DNA from: Rhizobiales bacterium 65-9
Lineage (GTDB): Bacteria; Pseudomonadota; Alphaproteobacteria; Rhizobiales; Beijerinckiaceae
Length of the DNA stretch: 44,007 nt
Direction: 5' to 3'
Assembly: GCA_001899525.1 (NCBI GenBank)
Contig: MKVY01000042.1
Span: 104,129-148,135 of the forward strand
In this document: positions 22,139 through 30,992 of the stretch, piece by piece
Layout: every line of letters starts with the position of its first letter
Numbering within the stretch: position 1 is the stretch's first letter
Translations under genes and position numbers: made by a program
Notes under the pieces: model-generated
Database searches by the model: none
Told to the model about the DNA's origin: nothing
Seen by the model: only the letters and a program-made list of their open reading frames with translations

Positions 22139-23368
22139 TCAAGCCGGAGGGCGCGCTTTCCCAGCCCGACGCCAGTAAATGAAAGGCAGAACAACGAGGA
22201 GGAGGTTGCCGATGATCTCACACATCGCGGCGCCGCCGATCAGCAGGCTCGGGATGAGGAGAAAGCCCAAAATGACCGTCGCGCCTCCGCCGGCCAGCGC
22301 GTGTCGCGTCTGGCGCGCGCCATCCTCCAGCAGAGACACGATCTGCCATACGCCAAACCTGAAAAGGTAAACGCCTGACGATGCGAGCGCCCATGCGCCG
22401 GCCGCCGGGGTGAGGATCGCCTCGGTTTCTGGGCCAAGCCAGCGCGTCCAGCCTTCATGAACGGCGATGAACCAGGCGATCAACATGACGGTTGTGAAAA
22501 GCGCGCTGAGGGCAAAGAAAATGATGTAAATTATCGAAATGGCCCGCCGCGGCGATGCGCGGTAAGCGGATCGAAATTTGCCAACGACAGGGACGAACAA
22601 GGACTGGAGCGCGATGGAGCCTGCCCGCGCCAGCGTGGAGATCAGGGAATATGCGGCCTGCTGCTGCGGCGACGCTAGAAACTCCAGGCCGTAGCGGGGC
22701 GCGTTGGTCTGAAGCGAGTTGAGCGAAATAGCGATGCTTCGCGCCATGTGCTCTCTCAGGAACTTTGCGGGCCGCCGCGAATGGAGACCGGAAGTGTTCG
22801 CGAGTTCGTCCCGCAGCCACCACGCGCTGAGGCCGGCCTGGGCCATTGACGCCAGCATCATCGCAATCGCCACGCAGATATATGGGGGAGCCCACCCTAT
22901 GGAGAGCGCCAGGGCGGCGAAGCCACAGAAGCAACTGAATTGCAGAACGCCGAGAAAGCTGATGCGCTTGAAATGGCCGTTTCGTCGCAACACCTGAATG
23001 CCGAGCGCGGAGAGCAGGTCCGCGAGACGTGCGAGCGAGATGATCGTGTAAACAGGCAGATATGCGGTGTCCCACAGCGCGAGACAAACTCCGGCGAGCG
23101 CTGACAGGCCAACGAACGCCAGCGCCTGGGCAAGCGCTATTTCGCGGGTATTGCGGTATCGCTCATCTCCCGCATAGACGAGCTCGGCCAGAGACATGCT
23201 CGCGAAAAGAGAGATCGGTCCGCAGATTGAAAGCGCAAATGTAAAAAACGCCGCGCTGCGCAGATCGTCCAGCTTGAAAATGAGTATCGTCGCGCCAAGA
23301 AGCGTGACTTGCAGCAGAAGCGCCGCAGTAAAGTCGAGGGCGCTTCTTCCGAGGCTGCGGTAACGCAT
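22139..23368 (-). CDS. Wzx-like polysaccharide flippase
   Basis: The 409-residue protein has about twelve hydrophobic segments and few conserved polar motifs, as expected for MOP-superfamily flippases that carry lipid-linked oligosaccharide repeats across the inner membrane. Features supporting the call are N-terminal GRSALDFTAALLLQVTLLG, the central AAYSLISTLARAGSIALQSL and the basic C-terminus YWRRAGKARPPA. It starts 4 bp after the stop of the Wzy-like gene, so the two are co-translated. Wzx proteins diverge strongly, so the family call rests on topology and the Wzy/Wzz neighbours. Confidence 0.75.
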   Translation of the reverse strand: MRYRSLGRSALDFTAALLLQVTLLGATILIFKLDDLRSAAFFTFALSICGPISLFASMSLAELVYAGDERYRNTREIALAQALAFVGLSALAGVCLALWDTAYLPVYTIISLARLADLLSALGIQVLRRNGHFKRISFLGVLQFSCFCGFAALALSIGWAPPYICVAIAMMLASMAQAGLSAWWLRDELANTSGLHSRRPAKFLREHMARSIAISLNSLQTNAPRYGLEFLASPQQQAAYSLISTLARAGSIALQSLFVPVVGKFRSAYRASPRRAISIIYIIFFALSALFTTVMLIAWFIAVHEGWTRWLGPETEAILTPAAGAWALASSGVYLFRFGVWQIVSLLEDGARQTRHALAGGGATVILGFLLIPSLLIGGAAMCEIIGNLLLVVLPFIYWRRAGKARPPA

Positions 23369-23372
23369 AGCT

Positions 23373-24632
23373 CTAAGAAGGCCGAGAGACGCGCGGCCTC
23401 TGCGAGCGCTCTGGAATCAGGAAAAGCGTTGACAGCGTCGCATGTATCGCGATCCAGTAATGCGCGTGCCGAAGTACGGTGTGGAACGAGCCGAGCAGAA
23501 TGAGGGTGAGCAAAGCGTAAGTCACAGCGAAAAAGCGATAGCGGATTGCTGGGAGACCTATCGCGCAGAGAAGCATGACGAAAGCGAGCAAACTGACAAG
23601 TCCGCCGGTCACTAGCAGTTCAATGAAAATATTGTGCGCTTCCTGAAGTTCGGTAGTGAAATCAACCGGAACATGACCTCCCGGTCCGAGTCCGAAGATC
23701 GGGGAGCGCAGCGCCATATTGAAAGCTTCGATCCAAAACTGGAGCCGGACAGAGCCTTTCCCTGACCCGCCGGAATAAAGATAGATCACGGCGTCGACGA
23801 TCTGAACAGCGAAGAAGGCGAGAGCCATCAGCGCGGCTGCCGTGACGGCAGCGATCAGAAAAGCGGATAAGCGTCGCGGTATTGAGTTCGGCAGGGTAGC
23901 CTGCCAAACATACAGGAGACCGACCACCAACGCAGATAACGCGGTGCTCGCGATAAAGGCCACGCTTTGGGTCAGTAAGCCGGCGATCGAAATGGCGGCG
24001 GCCCTCGCCACGCCGAGACGCGAAACCCTACCCCGCAACTGAGCCGCGAGCGCGACCAGCGCCATCCCTGTGGCGCAAAGGCTGCCGAGCTGATTTGGGT
24101 TGTCTGAAAGACCCATAAAACGGCCAAAATAAACATCAAAATACCATAGCCCCGGGGCGATGCGGTAAGCCGTTACACCTAGCAATATAATGATGGCGCA
24201 GTAGCCGCTTAGCCAGCTCAGATAGAGCTCGATCCGGTCGAGAAGGGAGCCTTCGGTGAAATTGAGCCAGCCCAGCACGATGACGGTGATATAGAAGGTC
24301 GCCATTAGGTCGCGAACGCTGAAATGTTCGCGAAAGAAAAAAAACGATAATGCTGCGCCGCAACAGAAAGAAAACAGGATGACGAGGAAAACGCCGCCGA
24401 AATAGAGGTCGCCTTTCGTCGGGCGCTCGCGGTTTGTGACGATGAAATAAAGGGCCACAATCAGGCCGGCGATTTCAAAAATACCAATGCTGTCGCTCAG
24501 AAGCCGGAGCTGCTTGAGCAGAATGCCGATGATCGAAGCCGCAAACACATGCGCAGCCAGAGAAAATCGGCGATGGGATCTCGACCCGGAAGCGGATGTT
24601 TCAGGTAAGCCGCCTGTTATATCGATCGACAC
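23373..24632 (-). CDS. O-antigen polymerase/ligase-like membrane protein (Wzy/WaaL type)
   Basis: The 419-residue protein has about ten to twelve membrane helices. A large periplasmic loop contains the family pattern GLSDNPNQLGSLCATGMAL, then FGLGPGGHVPVDF and EAHNIFIELLVTGGLVSLL, which are typical of Wzy_C / O-antigen ligase proteins. It starts with GTG at 24632 preceded by AGAGG. Such proteins either polymerise repeat units or ligate glycans to an acceptor; the Wzx and Wzz neighbours favour polymerase. A run of eight T on the coding strand (plus-strand A8 at 24337-24344) encodes the phenylalanine cluster SFFFFREHF and could be prone to slippage. Confidence 0.78.
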   Translation of the reverse strand: MSIDITGGLPETSASGSRSHRRFSLAAHVFAASIIGILLKQLRLLSDSIGIFEIAGLIVALYFIVTNRERPTKGDLYFGGVFLVILFSFCCGAALSFFFFREHFSVRDLMATFYITVIVLGWLNFTEGSLLDRIELYLSWLSGYCAIIILLGVTAYRIAPGLWYFDVYFGRFMGLSDNPNQLGSLCATGMALVALAAQLRGRVSRLGVARAAAISIAGLLTQSVAFIASTALSALVVGLLYVWQATLPNSIPRRLSAFLIAAVTAAALMALAFFAVQIVDAVIYLYSGGSGKGSVRLQFWIEAFNMALRSPIFGLGPGGHVPVDFTTELQEAHNIFIELLVTGGLVSLLAFVMLLCAIGLPAIRYRFFAVTYALLTLILLGSFHTVLRHAHYWIAIHATLSTLFLIPERSQRPRVSRPS

Positions 24633-24696
24633 CTGAAGCCCTCTTTCGGCGGCGCCGATTTACATCCGCGGCGCGTGCGAAGCATGTTGTTCTCGC

Positions 24697-24711
24697 CTAT
24701 GCTATGCTATG
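24697..24711. repeat. Three tandem CTATG pentamers
   Basis: CTATG is repeated three times without interruption in the 95-bp gap between the Wzz-like and Wzy-like genes. Too short to carry weight, but an unusual AT-containing micro-repeat in this genome. Confidence 0.5.
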
Positions 24712-24727
24712 CGTCGGCCTGGCGCGA

Positions 24728-25972
24728 TCATGCGACGCGCAACGTTCGCGCCACGGTCATCGCGGTGATCGCGATGCAGATGAGAATGAGCGCAACGGCC
24801 ATGCCCCGCAGAATGTTCACGAGAAGGTTTCTGACGTCGCTATAGTTTTGAGTGTTCGGCGGCGTTTCTGTCGTCATCAGCTCAAACGACGGAGGCGCGG
24901 CGCCAATCTGCTGCAGAGCGCTGAGCTTCTGGACGCTTTCGGTGTAGGAATTGTCGCCGTATTCGCCTTCGAAATTTGTCTCTATGCTGCGAACCCGCAT
25001 CGTATCGCCGGCTCTCGTGGTCCGAGCCACTTCGATATCCCGAAGAATCTGCGCGATGCGCGGATCATCCGAATCGTCGGCCTTTCTGTCTCTGAGAAGC
25101 TTCAGCTGCTCGGCGAGAGCGTCGCTTCCGTAAAGGAAAAGCGGCGCGTTGCGGCTATCAAACCGGGGCAGGGAGCCGACGAGGCCAGCGCCAACGCCCG
25201 TTATAGCCGGCGAAGGCTTTGTCAGGCCCGTCGCTTCGGCGATCTTCAGGGCGTCGCTCACGCGATTTATCTGGTTATCGCGTTTGATTTTTTCTTCGTA
25301 GCGGACGGCCCGCAGCTCTTCTTCCAGCTTTCGCAGGGATTTCTCCTGCGGCAGCTTGATCGCCACGATGAAACGCAGCCGGTTTTCCTCGAGTTTGGCG
25401 GCGGCGGTCCGATCAAGGATCGTGTTCGCGACGGCTTTCGCCTCCGCCTTGCCGATCAGCTTGCCGAGGATCTCGACGCCTATGCGCGGGTGCGCGCCGT
25501 TCAATGTGAGTTGAACGCGATCGCCATCGGCCGCCGGCTCATTGCGGATGTTGAGGCGATTCACCTGAAGCTGCAGTTGCGATTCGTCCAGAAGCCGCAG
25601 CGGGATGGTCGTAAAAATGTCTATCTTGACGTTGCGGCTTTCCTCGACGGCCGCACGCAGCGACTCGGTCGACAGAACCTCGCGCGTAAAACGATTGATC
25701 GCGTCATTGGACGAGAACGGAAAAACGTCCGGGATGATCACAGAGGCGAACTGATAGGCGTTGGCGCTCATTTGCGTGCTCGTGGCCGCGGCGCTGCGCG
25801 GCGGCCCCCAAAGGCTGATGGCCGCGCCGGCGACGACGCCAAGAAGCGCAGCAGCGACCACGAGACCGCGGCGGCGAATGATCTCTCGCGCCAGGGCGCC
25901 TATGCTGAGGCTGTCGAGAAGAACGCCGATCGTGCGGTCTGGCTGGCTTCGTTCGAACTGGCTGTTCGTCAC
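24728..25972 (-). CDS. Wzz-like polysaccharide chain-length determinant
   Basis: The 414-residue protein has a short cytoplasmic N-terminus, a first membrane helix (about 35-57), a long periplasmic part with charged coiled-coil-like helices (KSLRKLEEELRAVRYEEK near 215-230) and a second helix near the C-terminus (about 385-405). That is the PCP/Wzz plan. There is no C-terminal tyrosine-kinase domain. I prefer GTG at 25972 because GGAG lies 8 nt upstream; another GTG at 25981 is possible. It is the first gene of the minus-strand glycan operon. Partners are the Wzx and Wzy proteins encoded next. Confidence 0.75.
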   Translation of the reverse strand: MTNSQFERSQPDRTIGVLLDSLSIGALAREIIRRRGLVVAAALLGVVAGAAISLWGPPRSAAATSTQMSANAYQFASVIIPDVFPFSSNDAINRFTREVLSTESLRAAVEESRNVKIDIFTTIPLRLLDESQLQLQVNRLNIRNEPAADGDRVQLTLNGAHPRIGVEILGKLIGKAEAKAVANTILDRTAAAKLEENRLRFIVAIKLPQEKSLRKLEEELRAVRYEEKIKRDNQINRVSDALKIAEATGLTKPSPAITGVGAGLVGSLPRFDSRNAPLFLYGSDALAEQLKLLRDRKADDSDDPRIAQILRDIEVARTTRAGDTMRVRSIETNFEGEYGDNSYTESVQKLSALQQIGAAPPSFELMTTETPPNTQNYSDVRNLLVNILRGMAVALILICIAITAMTVARTLRVA

Positions 25973-26160
25973 GTTATGCACTCCGAAGCGTTCGGTCGGA
26001 TCAATGATCGCGGGAAGAAGGGTCGTCTTTGTAAGCGGGCTAGTAAGCGATTTGTCGGTCGCCCGGCAACATCTGTCGGCTGAACCGGCCCCCTTTTAAC
26101 GAAGGAGAGCCACTCGCGAATGAGGCGTTCAGGTCGTGTTGCTCCCCTTGAACTGCCGGA

Positions 26161-26190
26161 ACGCTGCGATTCTCCGAAATCGCGCAGCGT
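26161..26190 (-). terminator. Hairpin after the transporter gene
   Basis: ACGCTGCG and CGCAGCGT pair across a 14-nt loop within 6 bp of the transporter stop on the minus strand. There is no T tract, so it may be a weak or Rho-assisted terminator, or a plain mRNA 3' structure. Confidence 0.4.
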
Positions 26191-26195
26191 GACGC

Positions 26196-27353
26196 TCATT
26201 CCGCCGCCGAAGGGGCGCGCAGCGGAACCACATCCACAGAGGACTCGCTCGGCGGGGGGCTTTCCAGCCGGTCCATCGCCTCGAGAAGGTCGACCACGCG
26301 GCCCGCCGAGGCGTACCATTGCGCGACCTGGCGAAAATTGTCGACAAGCCAGGTGATCGCGCCCTGAACCTTCACGAAAGCGGCCGCGAGGCTCGCCATG
26401 TCGCCCCATGACAGCTCGCCGGCGAGATATTTCGGCGCCGCGAGAACGAGCGGCAGGAGCGGGACCAGCACGCCGCTGCCGTTGGTCACCCAGGTCAGGC
26501 GGGCGTGCAGCCAGATCATGGCGATCCAGCGGCCGACCACCTGATCATAGACGCCGGCTATCGCCGCGCGGGCCGCGAGGCCGCCGTCGGCGGCGGCGAT
26601 CGGGGCGGCGTGCTCGCGCAGGCGCGTCAGCTCGAAGCGCAGCTTCGCCTCCGCCTCATTGCGGCGCGCCACGCGGGCGACGAGAGGCCGGCCGACATAG
26701 ACCGCCGCCACCGAGACGCCGATCCCGTAGACGAGGGCGGCGATCACCATGAAGGCGGGAATCGACGCCGTGCGTCCGGCGATGGTCACCGTCAGGCCGC
26801 CGCCGACGATCCAGAGGATGCCGATGAACGTCGCCGCGCCCAGGATCGCCGAGAAGAGGCCGATGGCGAAGTCCACCAGCGGATCGAGCGCCATCCGCAC
26901 GTCGTCGGCGATTCGGTATTCCGGATTCGCCGGCTCCACTCCGGCGACCTGGATGCGGCGGAACCGGTTGTCCGTCGCCCAGCGGCTGACGAGCGTCGCC
27001 GTGACCCATTCGCGCCACCGCACCTGCAGCACCTCGCGGGTCCAAACCACGCAGACGCCGGCCGCCGCGCCGCCGAGCACGATCAGCGGCAACAGCCATA
27101 TCGTCGCCTTGACCGCGGCGACGTCGCGCCGCTCGAGCGCGTTGAACAGCGCGCTCTGCCAGCGGTTGACGCTCACATCGACGGCCAGCACCGCGAAGAG
27201 GCTGAGGCAGAGGCCGACGCTCAGCGCCCAGGCGATCCGGCGGCTTCCTTCCGTCCAGAAGCGAAGCGTGAGCGCCATGAACATGCGGGCGACGGCCGCC
27301 TCGCTCTGGTCCACGAAGGAGGGCGGGCGCGGCCCCGGTCCAATGTCGCTCAC
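26196..27353 (-). CDS. ABC transporter membrane domain of the SbmA/YddA type, without ATPase
   Basis: The 385-residue protein has about six membrane helices and matches the ABC_membrane_2 / SbmA-BacA pattern: NRWQSALFNALERRDVAAVK, then VLQVRWREWVTATLVSRW, NPEYRIADDVRMALDPLVDF and late GDMASLAAAFVKVQGAITW. Most YddA-type relatives continue into a nucleotide-binding domain of about 200 residues; this one stops at RAPSAAE, right after the linker. SbmA and BacA also lack an ATPase and use the proton gradient for peptide uptake, so the protein may be functional alone or truncated. Start GTG at 27353 has GAGGGCAAGG upstream. A hairpin (ACGCTGCG/CGCAGCGT, 26161-26190) follows the stop. Confidence 0.75.
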   Translation of the reverse strand: MSDIGPGPRPPSFVDQSEAAVARMFMALTLRFWTEGSRRIAWALSVGLCLSLFAVLAVDVSVNRWQSALFNALERRDVAAVKATIWLLPLIVLGGAAAGVCVVWTREVLQVRWREWVTATLVSRWATDNRFRRIQVAGVEPANPEYRIADDVRMALDPLVDFAIGLFSAILGAATFIGILWIVGGGLTVTIAGRTASIPAFMVIAALVYGIGVSVAAVYVGRPLVARVARRNEAEAKLRFELTRLREHAAPIAAADGGLAARAAIAGVYDQVVGRWIAMIWLHARLTWVTNGSGVLVPLLPLVLAAPKYLAGELSWGDMASLAAAFVKVQGAITWLVDNFRQVAQWYASAGRVVDLLEAMDRLESPPPSESSVDVVPLRAPSAAE

Positions 27354-27439
27354 CCTTGCCCTCGCCCCGTTGCCGCGCGTCGTCACATGACGCCGCGCGC
27401 CGCCCCATGCTAGGTCGCCGCAGAGAAGATGAACGGCGC

Positions 27440-28222
27440 ATGACCAATCCCGACGATCAGGTTTTTCCGGACAGAACGCAACGCGCGCCGCGCCCACTTG
27501 TGGTGGTGCTGGTGCAGCCGCAGCTTGGCGAGAATATCGGCATGGCGGCGCGCGCGATGGCGAATTTCGGCCTTTCCGATCTGAGGCTGGTCGCGCCGCG
27601 CGACGGCTGGCCCAACGAGAAGGCGCGGGGGGCGGCCGCGGGCGCCGATCACGTCCTCGACAACGCTGCGCTGCATGAGACCGTTCAGTCGGCGGTGGCC
27701 GATTGCGCCTTCGTCTGGGCGACGACGGCGCGGGCGCGGGGGCAGGGCAAGCGCGTCGCGTCTCCTGCGGAAGCGATGGCGGAGGCGGCCGGCGCGGACC
27801 ACCGCCAGGCGGTTCTGTTCGGGCCGGAGCGCGCCGGCCTCTCCAGCGACGACGTGTCGCTCGCCGACGCGATCCTAACCTTTCCCGTGGACGAGGCGCT
27901 GCCGTCCCTCAATCTCGCGCAGGCGGTGCTCCTGACCGCCTATGAATGGCGACGGCGCGCCCGGGGCGACAGCGCCCCGTTCGCCTCTCCCTATGAGCAT
28001 CAGCCCGCGAGCCGGGGCTCGATCCACTCGCTGTTCGAGCATCTGGAGGAGGAACTCGACGCCTCGGGCTATTTCCTGCCCGAGAACAAACGCCCGATCA
28101 TGGTCCGCAACCTCCGCAACATCCTCCATCGCATCGGCATGTCCGAGCAGGATGCGCGCACCTTGCGCGGCGTGTTCGTCGCGCTCGCCAACGGACGGCG
28201 CAAGCGAGGCGGACCGCGATAA
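27440..28222 (+). CDS. trmJ: tRNA (cytidine/uridine-2'-O-)-methyltransferase TrmJ
   Basis: TrmJ methylates the ribose at position 32 of several tRNAs. The 260-residue protein has the SPOUT knot fold signatures: LVVVLVQPQLGENIGMAARAMAN at the N-terminus, LFGPERAGLSSDD in the middle, and FPVDEALPSLNLAQAVLLTAYEW forming the SAM knot. The C-terminal helical extension (FEHLEEELDASGYFLPENK and MVRNLRNILHRIGM) is typical of TrmJ rather than other SpoU enzymes. Start 27440 is chosen by homology; a four-codon frame (27429-27443) overlaps it by ATGA. It is divergent from the transporter gene. Confidence 0.93.
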   Translation: MTNPDDQVFPDRTQRAPRPLVVVLVQPQLGENIGMAARAMANFGLSDLRLVAPRDGWPNEKARGAAAGADHVLDNAALHETVQSAVADCAFVWATTARARGQGKRVASPAEAMAEAAGADHRQAVLFGPERAGLSSDDVSLADAILTFPVDEALPSLNLAQAVLLTAYEWRRRARGDSAPFASPYEHQPASRGSIHSLFEHLEEELDASGYFLPENKRPIMVRNLRNILHRIGMSEQDARTLRGVFVALANGRRKRGGPR

Positions 28223-28280
28223 CGCGAAGGTGAGAGACGGCCTTATTGTTGACGCTCGGGCCGGGCGTATCATCGCGCGC

Positions 28281-29636
28281 ATGACAGAGAGCTTCCATGC
28301 GCGCGGCGCGACGACGCGACTGACTCGCCGCAGTCTGGTCGCGGGCGTCGCCGCGGCGGCCGTTGCGCGTCCGGCCAGCGCGCAGAGCGGCGATGTCGAC
28401 GTGGTCGTCATCGGCGCGGGCGCGGCCGGATACGGCGCGGTGCGCGAACTCAAGCGCAACGGGCTGACCGTCGCGATGATCGAGGCGCGGGACCGGGTCG
28501 GCGGACGGGTCTTCACCGATCGCTCCTTGGGCGAACCGTTCGACGCCGGCGCGCAGTTCATCCACTGGGCCGAGCGCAATCCGTGGCGGCGGATCGCGTC
28601 CGACCTCGGAATCGAGACAGCCCGGGACGTGTGGCGCGGGCGCTTCCTGACCTTTCGGGACGGCCATGTGACGACGGATGAGGATCGCCGCCGTCGCCGC
28701 GAGGCGTTCCAGTCCTTTTCCGCGCTGGCCGACGGCTTCGATACGAAAGGGCCGGACCGGTCCTTCGCCGACCTCGCGGCCGGCGACCCCGCTTTGCGGA
28801 TGGCGGCCGAGGGCGCTTCGCTGTTCTCGCTGGGCGACGATCCGCAATACGCCTCGGCCGCCGAATACGCCGCGCTGTGGTCGGGCGATGATCTGGTCAT
28901 CCCCGCGGGCTATGGCGCGCTGGTCGCCAAGGCGCTCGCGGACGCGCCGGTGGCGCTCGCCACGCCGGCGGAAGCGGTCGACTGGAGCGGCGGCGGGGTG
29001 CGGGTGTCGACCCCGCGCGGGACCATCCGGGCGCGGGCGGCGATCGTCACCGTCTCGGTGGGCGTCCTGAAAAGCGGCGCCATCCGGTTCGATCCAGCGC
29101 TGCCGGGCGAGACCCTGGCCGCGATCGAGGGGCTCAGGATGGGCGCGATGACCAAGATCGCGCTTCTTTTCGACGGGGACCGGTTCGGACTGCCCGACAG
29201 CACCGATCTTTTCGATGTCGGCGCGACGCCGGGCGCCCTGTTCTCCGCCGAGGCCTGGCCGTTCAACCGCAACCTGATGCTGGCCGTGGTCGCCGGCTCT
29301 TTCGCCCGCGCGCTGACCGGCGCCGGCGAGGCCGCGGCCGTGGATCATGCGCTGGAGCGGGTGGTCGCCATGGCCGGCAGCGACGCCCGCAAGCATTTCA
29401 AGGCCGGCCGGCTCGCCGGCTGGTCGGCTGATCCGTTCGCGCTCGGCTCCTATTCGCTGGCCAAGCCCGGCCATTTTCCCGATCGCGAGGCGCTGGCGCG
29501 TCCGGTCGGCGGCCGCATCTGGTTCGCGGGCGAGGCGACGGCCGGCGGCGGCGCGATGACGGCGGGCGGCGCGACCCTCGCCGGTGAGCGGGCGGGGCGG
29601 GAGATAGCCGGCGCGCTGAGAAAAAAGCGGGTTTGA
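28281..29636 (+). CDS. Flavin-containing amine oxidase, Tat-exported
   Basis: The 451-residue product starts with a twin-arginine signal (TRRSLVAGVAAAAVARPASAQ, with arginines at 16 and 17), so it should fold with FAD in the cytoplasm and act in the periplasm. The mature part begins with the dinucleotide motif VVVIGAGAAGYGAV (41-54) and RDRVGGRVFT (71-79). It ends with the FAD-closing GEATAGGGAMTAGGATLAGE. This is the monoamine oxidase/polyamine oxidase layout; the substrate amine is not predictable. It begins 58 bp after trmJ and is probably separately translated. Nearest alternative: another amino-acid oxidase-type enzyme of the same superfamily. Confidence 0.88.
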   Translation: MTESFHARGATTRLTRRSLVAGVAAAAVARPASAQSGDVDVVVIGAGAAGYGAVRELKRNGLTVAMIEARDRVGGRVFTDRSLGEPFDAGAQFIHWAERNPWRRIASDLGIETARDVWRGRFLTFRDGHVTTDEDRRRRREAFQSFSALADGFDTKGPDRSFADLAAGDPALRMAAEGASLFSLGDDPQYASAAEYAALWSGDDLVIPAGYGALVAKALADAPVALATPAEAVDWSGGGVRVSTPRGTIRARAAIVTVSVGVLKSGAIRFDPALPGETLAAIEGLRMGAMTKIALLFDGDRFGLPDSTDLFDVGATPGALFSAEAWPFNRNLMLAVVAGSFARALTGAGEAAAVDHALERVVAMAGSDARKHFKAGRLAGWSADPFALGSYSLAKPGHFPDREALARPVGGRIWFAGEATAGGGAMTAGGATLAGERAGREIAGALRKKRV

Positions 29637-29767
29637 CGCCCTGATCCTGCGACCTGAGCCGTGGCCGATCGGCAACAACGCGGCGCTCTTCATCCCGGTT
29701 GCTTGTGAGCGAGGGCGCCGGCTGGCATCCTAAGGCGGGCGCCCGGAAGACAGGACCTAGCGATATC

Positions 29768-30934
29768 ATGAGGAAGTCTGTGCGACTCTGGGGAGCTGCG
29801 CTGCTCGTCGCAAGTTTCGCCGCAGCGGCGCCAGCGTTGGCGACGACCCCGCCGGCCCAGCCGAAGGATGGCCCGGCGGGCGCGGATTATCCGATCCAGA
29901 CCGGCGACGTGACCAAGGAAGCCTATGGCGCCGGGGCGCGCCAGGTCTTCGTCTTCCGGCCGACCAGAGGCTTCGACGGCCCGCGCCCGGCGGTGGTGTT
30001 CGGCCATGCCGTGAACGCTTTCAATCCGCTGCTCTACGGCGCCTGGATCGACCATCTGGCGCGCCACGGGACGATCGTGGTCTTTCCCCGCTACCAGCTC
30101 GACGCCCGGCAGCCGCGCAACGAACTGATCGGCCACGCCGCGGCCGGCGTGAAGCTCGCCATGGAGAAGCTCGGCGACGCGGTCGATCCCGAGAAGGTCG
30201 CCTATGTCGGCCATGCGGCGGGCGGCAACATCGTCGTCAATCTCGCGGCCGATCCGAGCCTGTGGAAGCCGAAGCTCGTTCTCGCGGTCATGCCCGGAAA
30301 CAGCTGGGGCAACCGCTATCAGGCGATCAAGCTCGACGTTCTCGACCAGCTTCCTCCCGAGATCGTTCTCATCACGATGATCGGCGACACCGATACGGTG
30401 GCGCGCGACACCGACGCGCGCAAGATCATCCGCCAGAGCGGCGCCGTGCCCGCCGCGCGCAAGATGCTAATCCGGCTGCCGACCGACAGCCATGGATCGC
30501 CGAGCCTGTTCGCGACCCATCTCTCGCCGCTGGCCCAGAACGAGAGCTACGAGATGGACAAGATCCCGGTCGTGGACGCCGACGCGCCGCCGCCGGTTCA
30601 GCTCGACGCCAAGGGGCGGCCGCGCAGGGCCGCGCCGGCCAAGACCACCGTCGTTCCGTCGCCGCAGCCGGACCAGTTCGCCGGCGCGCAGGTGGATGCG
30701 CTCGACTGGTACGGGCTTTGGAAAACGCTCGACATCGCCATGCCGATCGCGTTCGCGGGAGAGGATGCGACGCCGATCAAGCGCCACCCCGGTTTCACCT
30801 CGATGGGATTGTGGAGCGACGGATGGCCGGTGAAGCGCCTGAGCTACGAAAGCGCGCGCGAGCCGCACAGCCAGCCGCAGGCCGACTCCCAGCAACCCGC
30901 CACGACGTCGACCGCGACCCGGCCGAAGCGCTGA
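29768..30934 (+). CDS. Secreted alpha/beta-hydrolase-fold protein lacking the nucleophile serine
   Basis: The 388-residue product has a Sec signal peptide (MRKSVRLWGAALLVASFAAA, cleavage near ALA-TT) and a hydrolase fold of the chlorophyllase/dienelactone-hydrolase kind: PAVVFGHAVNAFNPLLYG, an oxyanion-side loop, and the elbow VAYVGHAAGGNIVVNLA. In active relatives the elbow reads GHSAGG; here the codon at 30215-30217 is GCG, so residue 150 is alanine. A later DTDTVARD and DSHGSPS could hold the Asp and His. The C-terminus is long and proline-glutamine rich. Either it is a non-catalytic binding protein or catalysis uses another residue. It is followed by murI. Confidence 0.75.
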   Translation: MRKSVRLWGAALLVASFAAAAPALATTPPAQPKDGPAGADYPIQTGDVTKEAYGAGARQVFVFRPTRGFDGPRPAVVFGHAVNAFNPLLYGAWIDHLARHGTIVVFPRYQLDARQPRNELIGHAAAGVKLAMEKLGDAVDPEKVAYVGHAAGGNIVVNLAADPSLWKPKLVLAVMPGNSWGNRYQAIKLDVLDQLPPEIVLITMIGDTDTVARDTDARKIIRQSGAVPAARKMLIRLPTDSHGSPSLFATHLSPLAQNESYEMDKIPVVDADAPPPVQLDAKGRPRRAAPAKTTVVPSPQPDQFAGAQVDALDWYGLWKTLDIAMPIAFAGEDATPIKRHPGFTSMGLWSDGWPVKRLSYESAREPHSQPQADSQQPATTSTATRPKR

Positions 30935-30992
30935 TTTCTTTCCAGTTCGTCAAGATTTGCGAAAGCATGATGGCGCCGGTCTGGAATCCGTC

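Noticed and set aside
25969..26199. A 76-codon frame overlapping the transporter stop (ATGA) and the Wzz-like start (GTGA) by 4 bp at each end
   Set aside because: The double 4-bp overlap is tempting, but after the first dozen codons it uses rare codons (AGG, CGA, TTA, CTA, AGA), has no ribosome-binding site or motif, and its start lies inside a hairpin. More likely the operon leader.
27429..27443. A four-codon frame ATG AAC GGC GCA TGA overlapping the trmJ start
   Set aside because: Too short to judge as a leader peptide and no regulatory codons or hairpin nearby.
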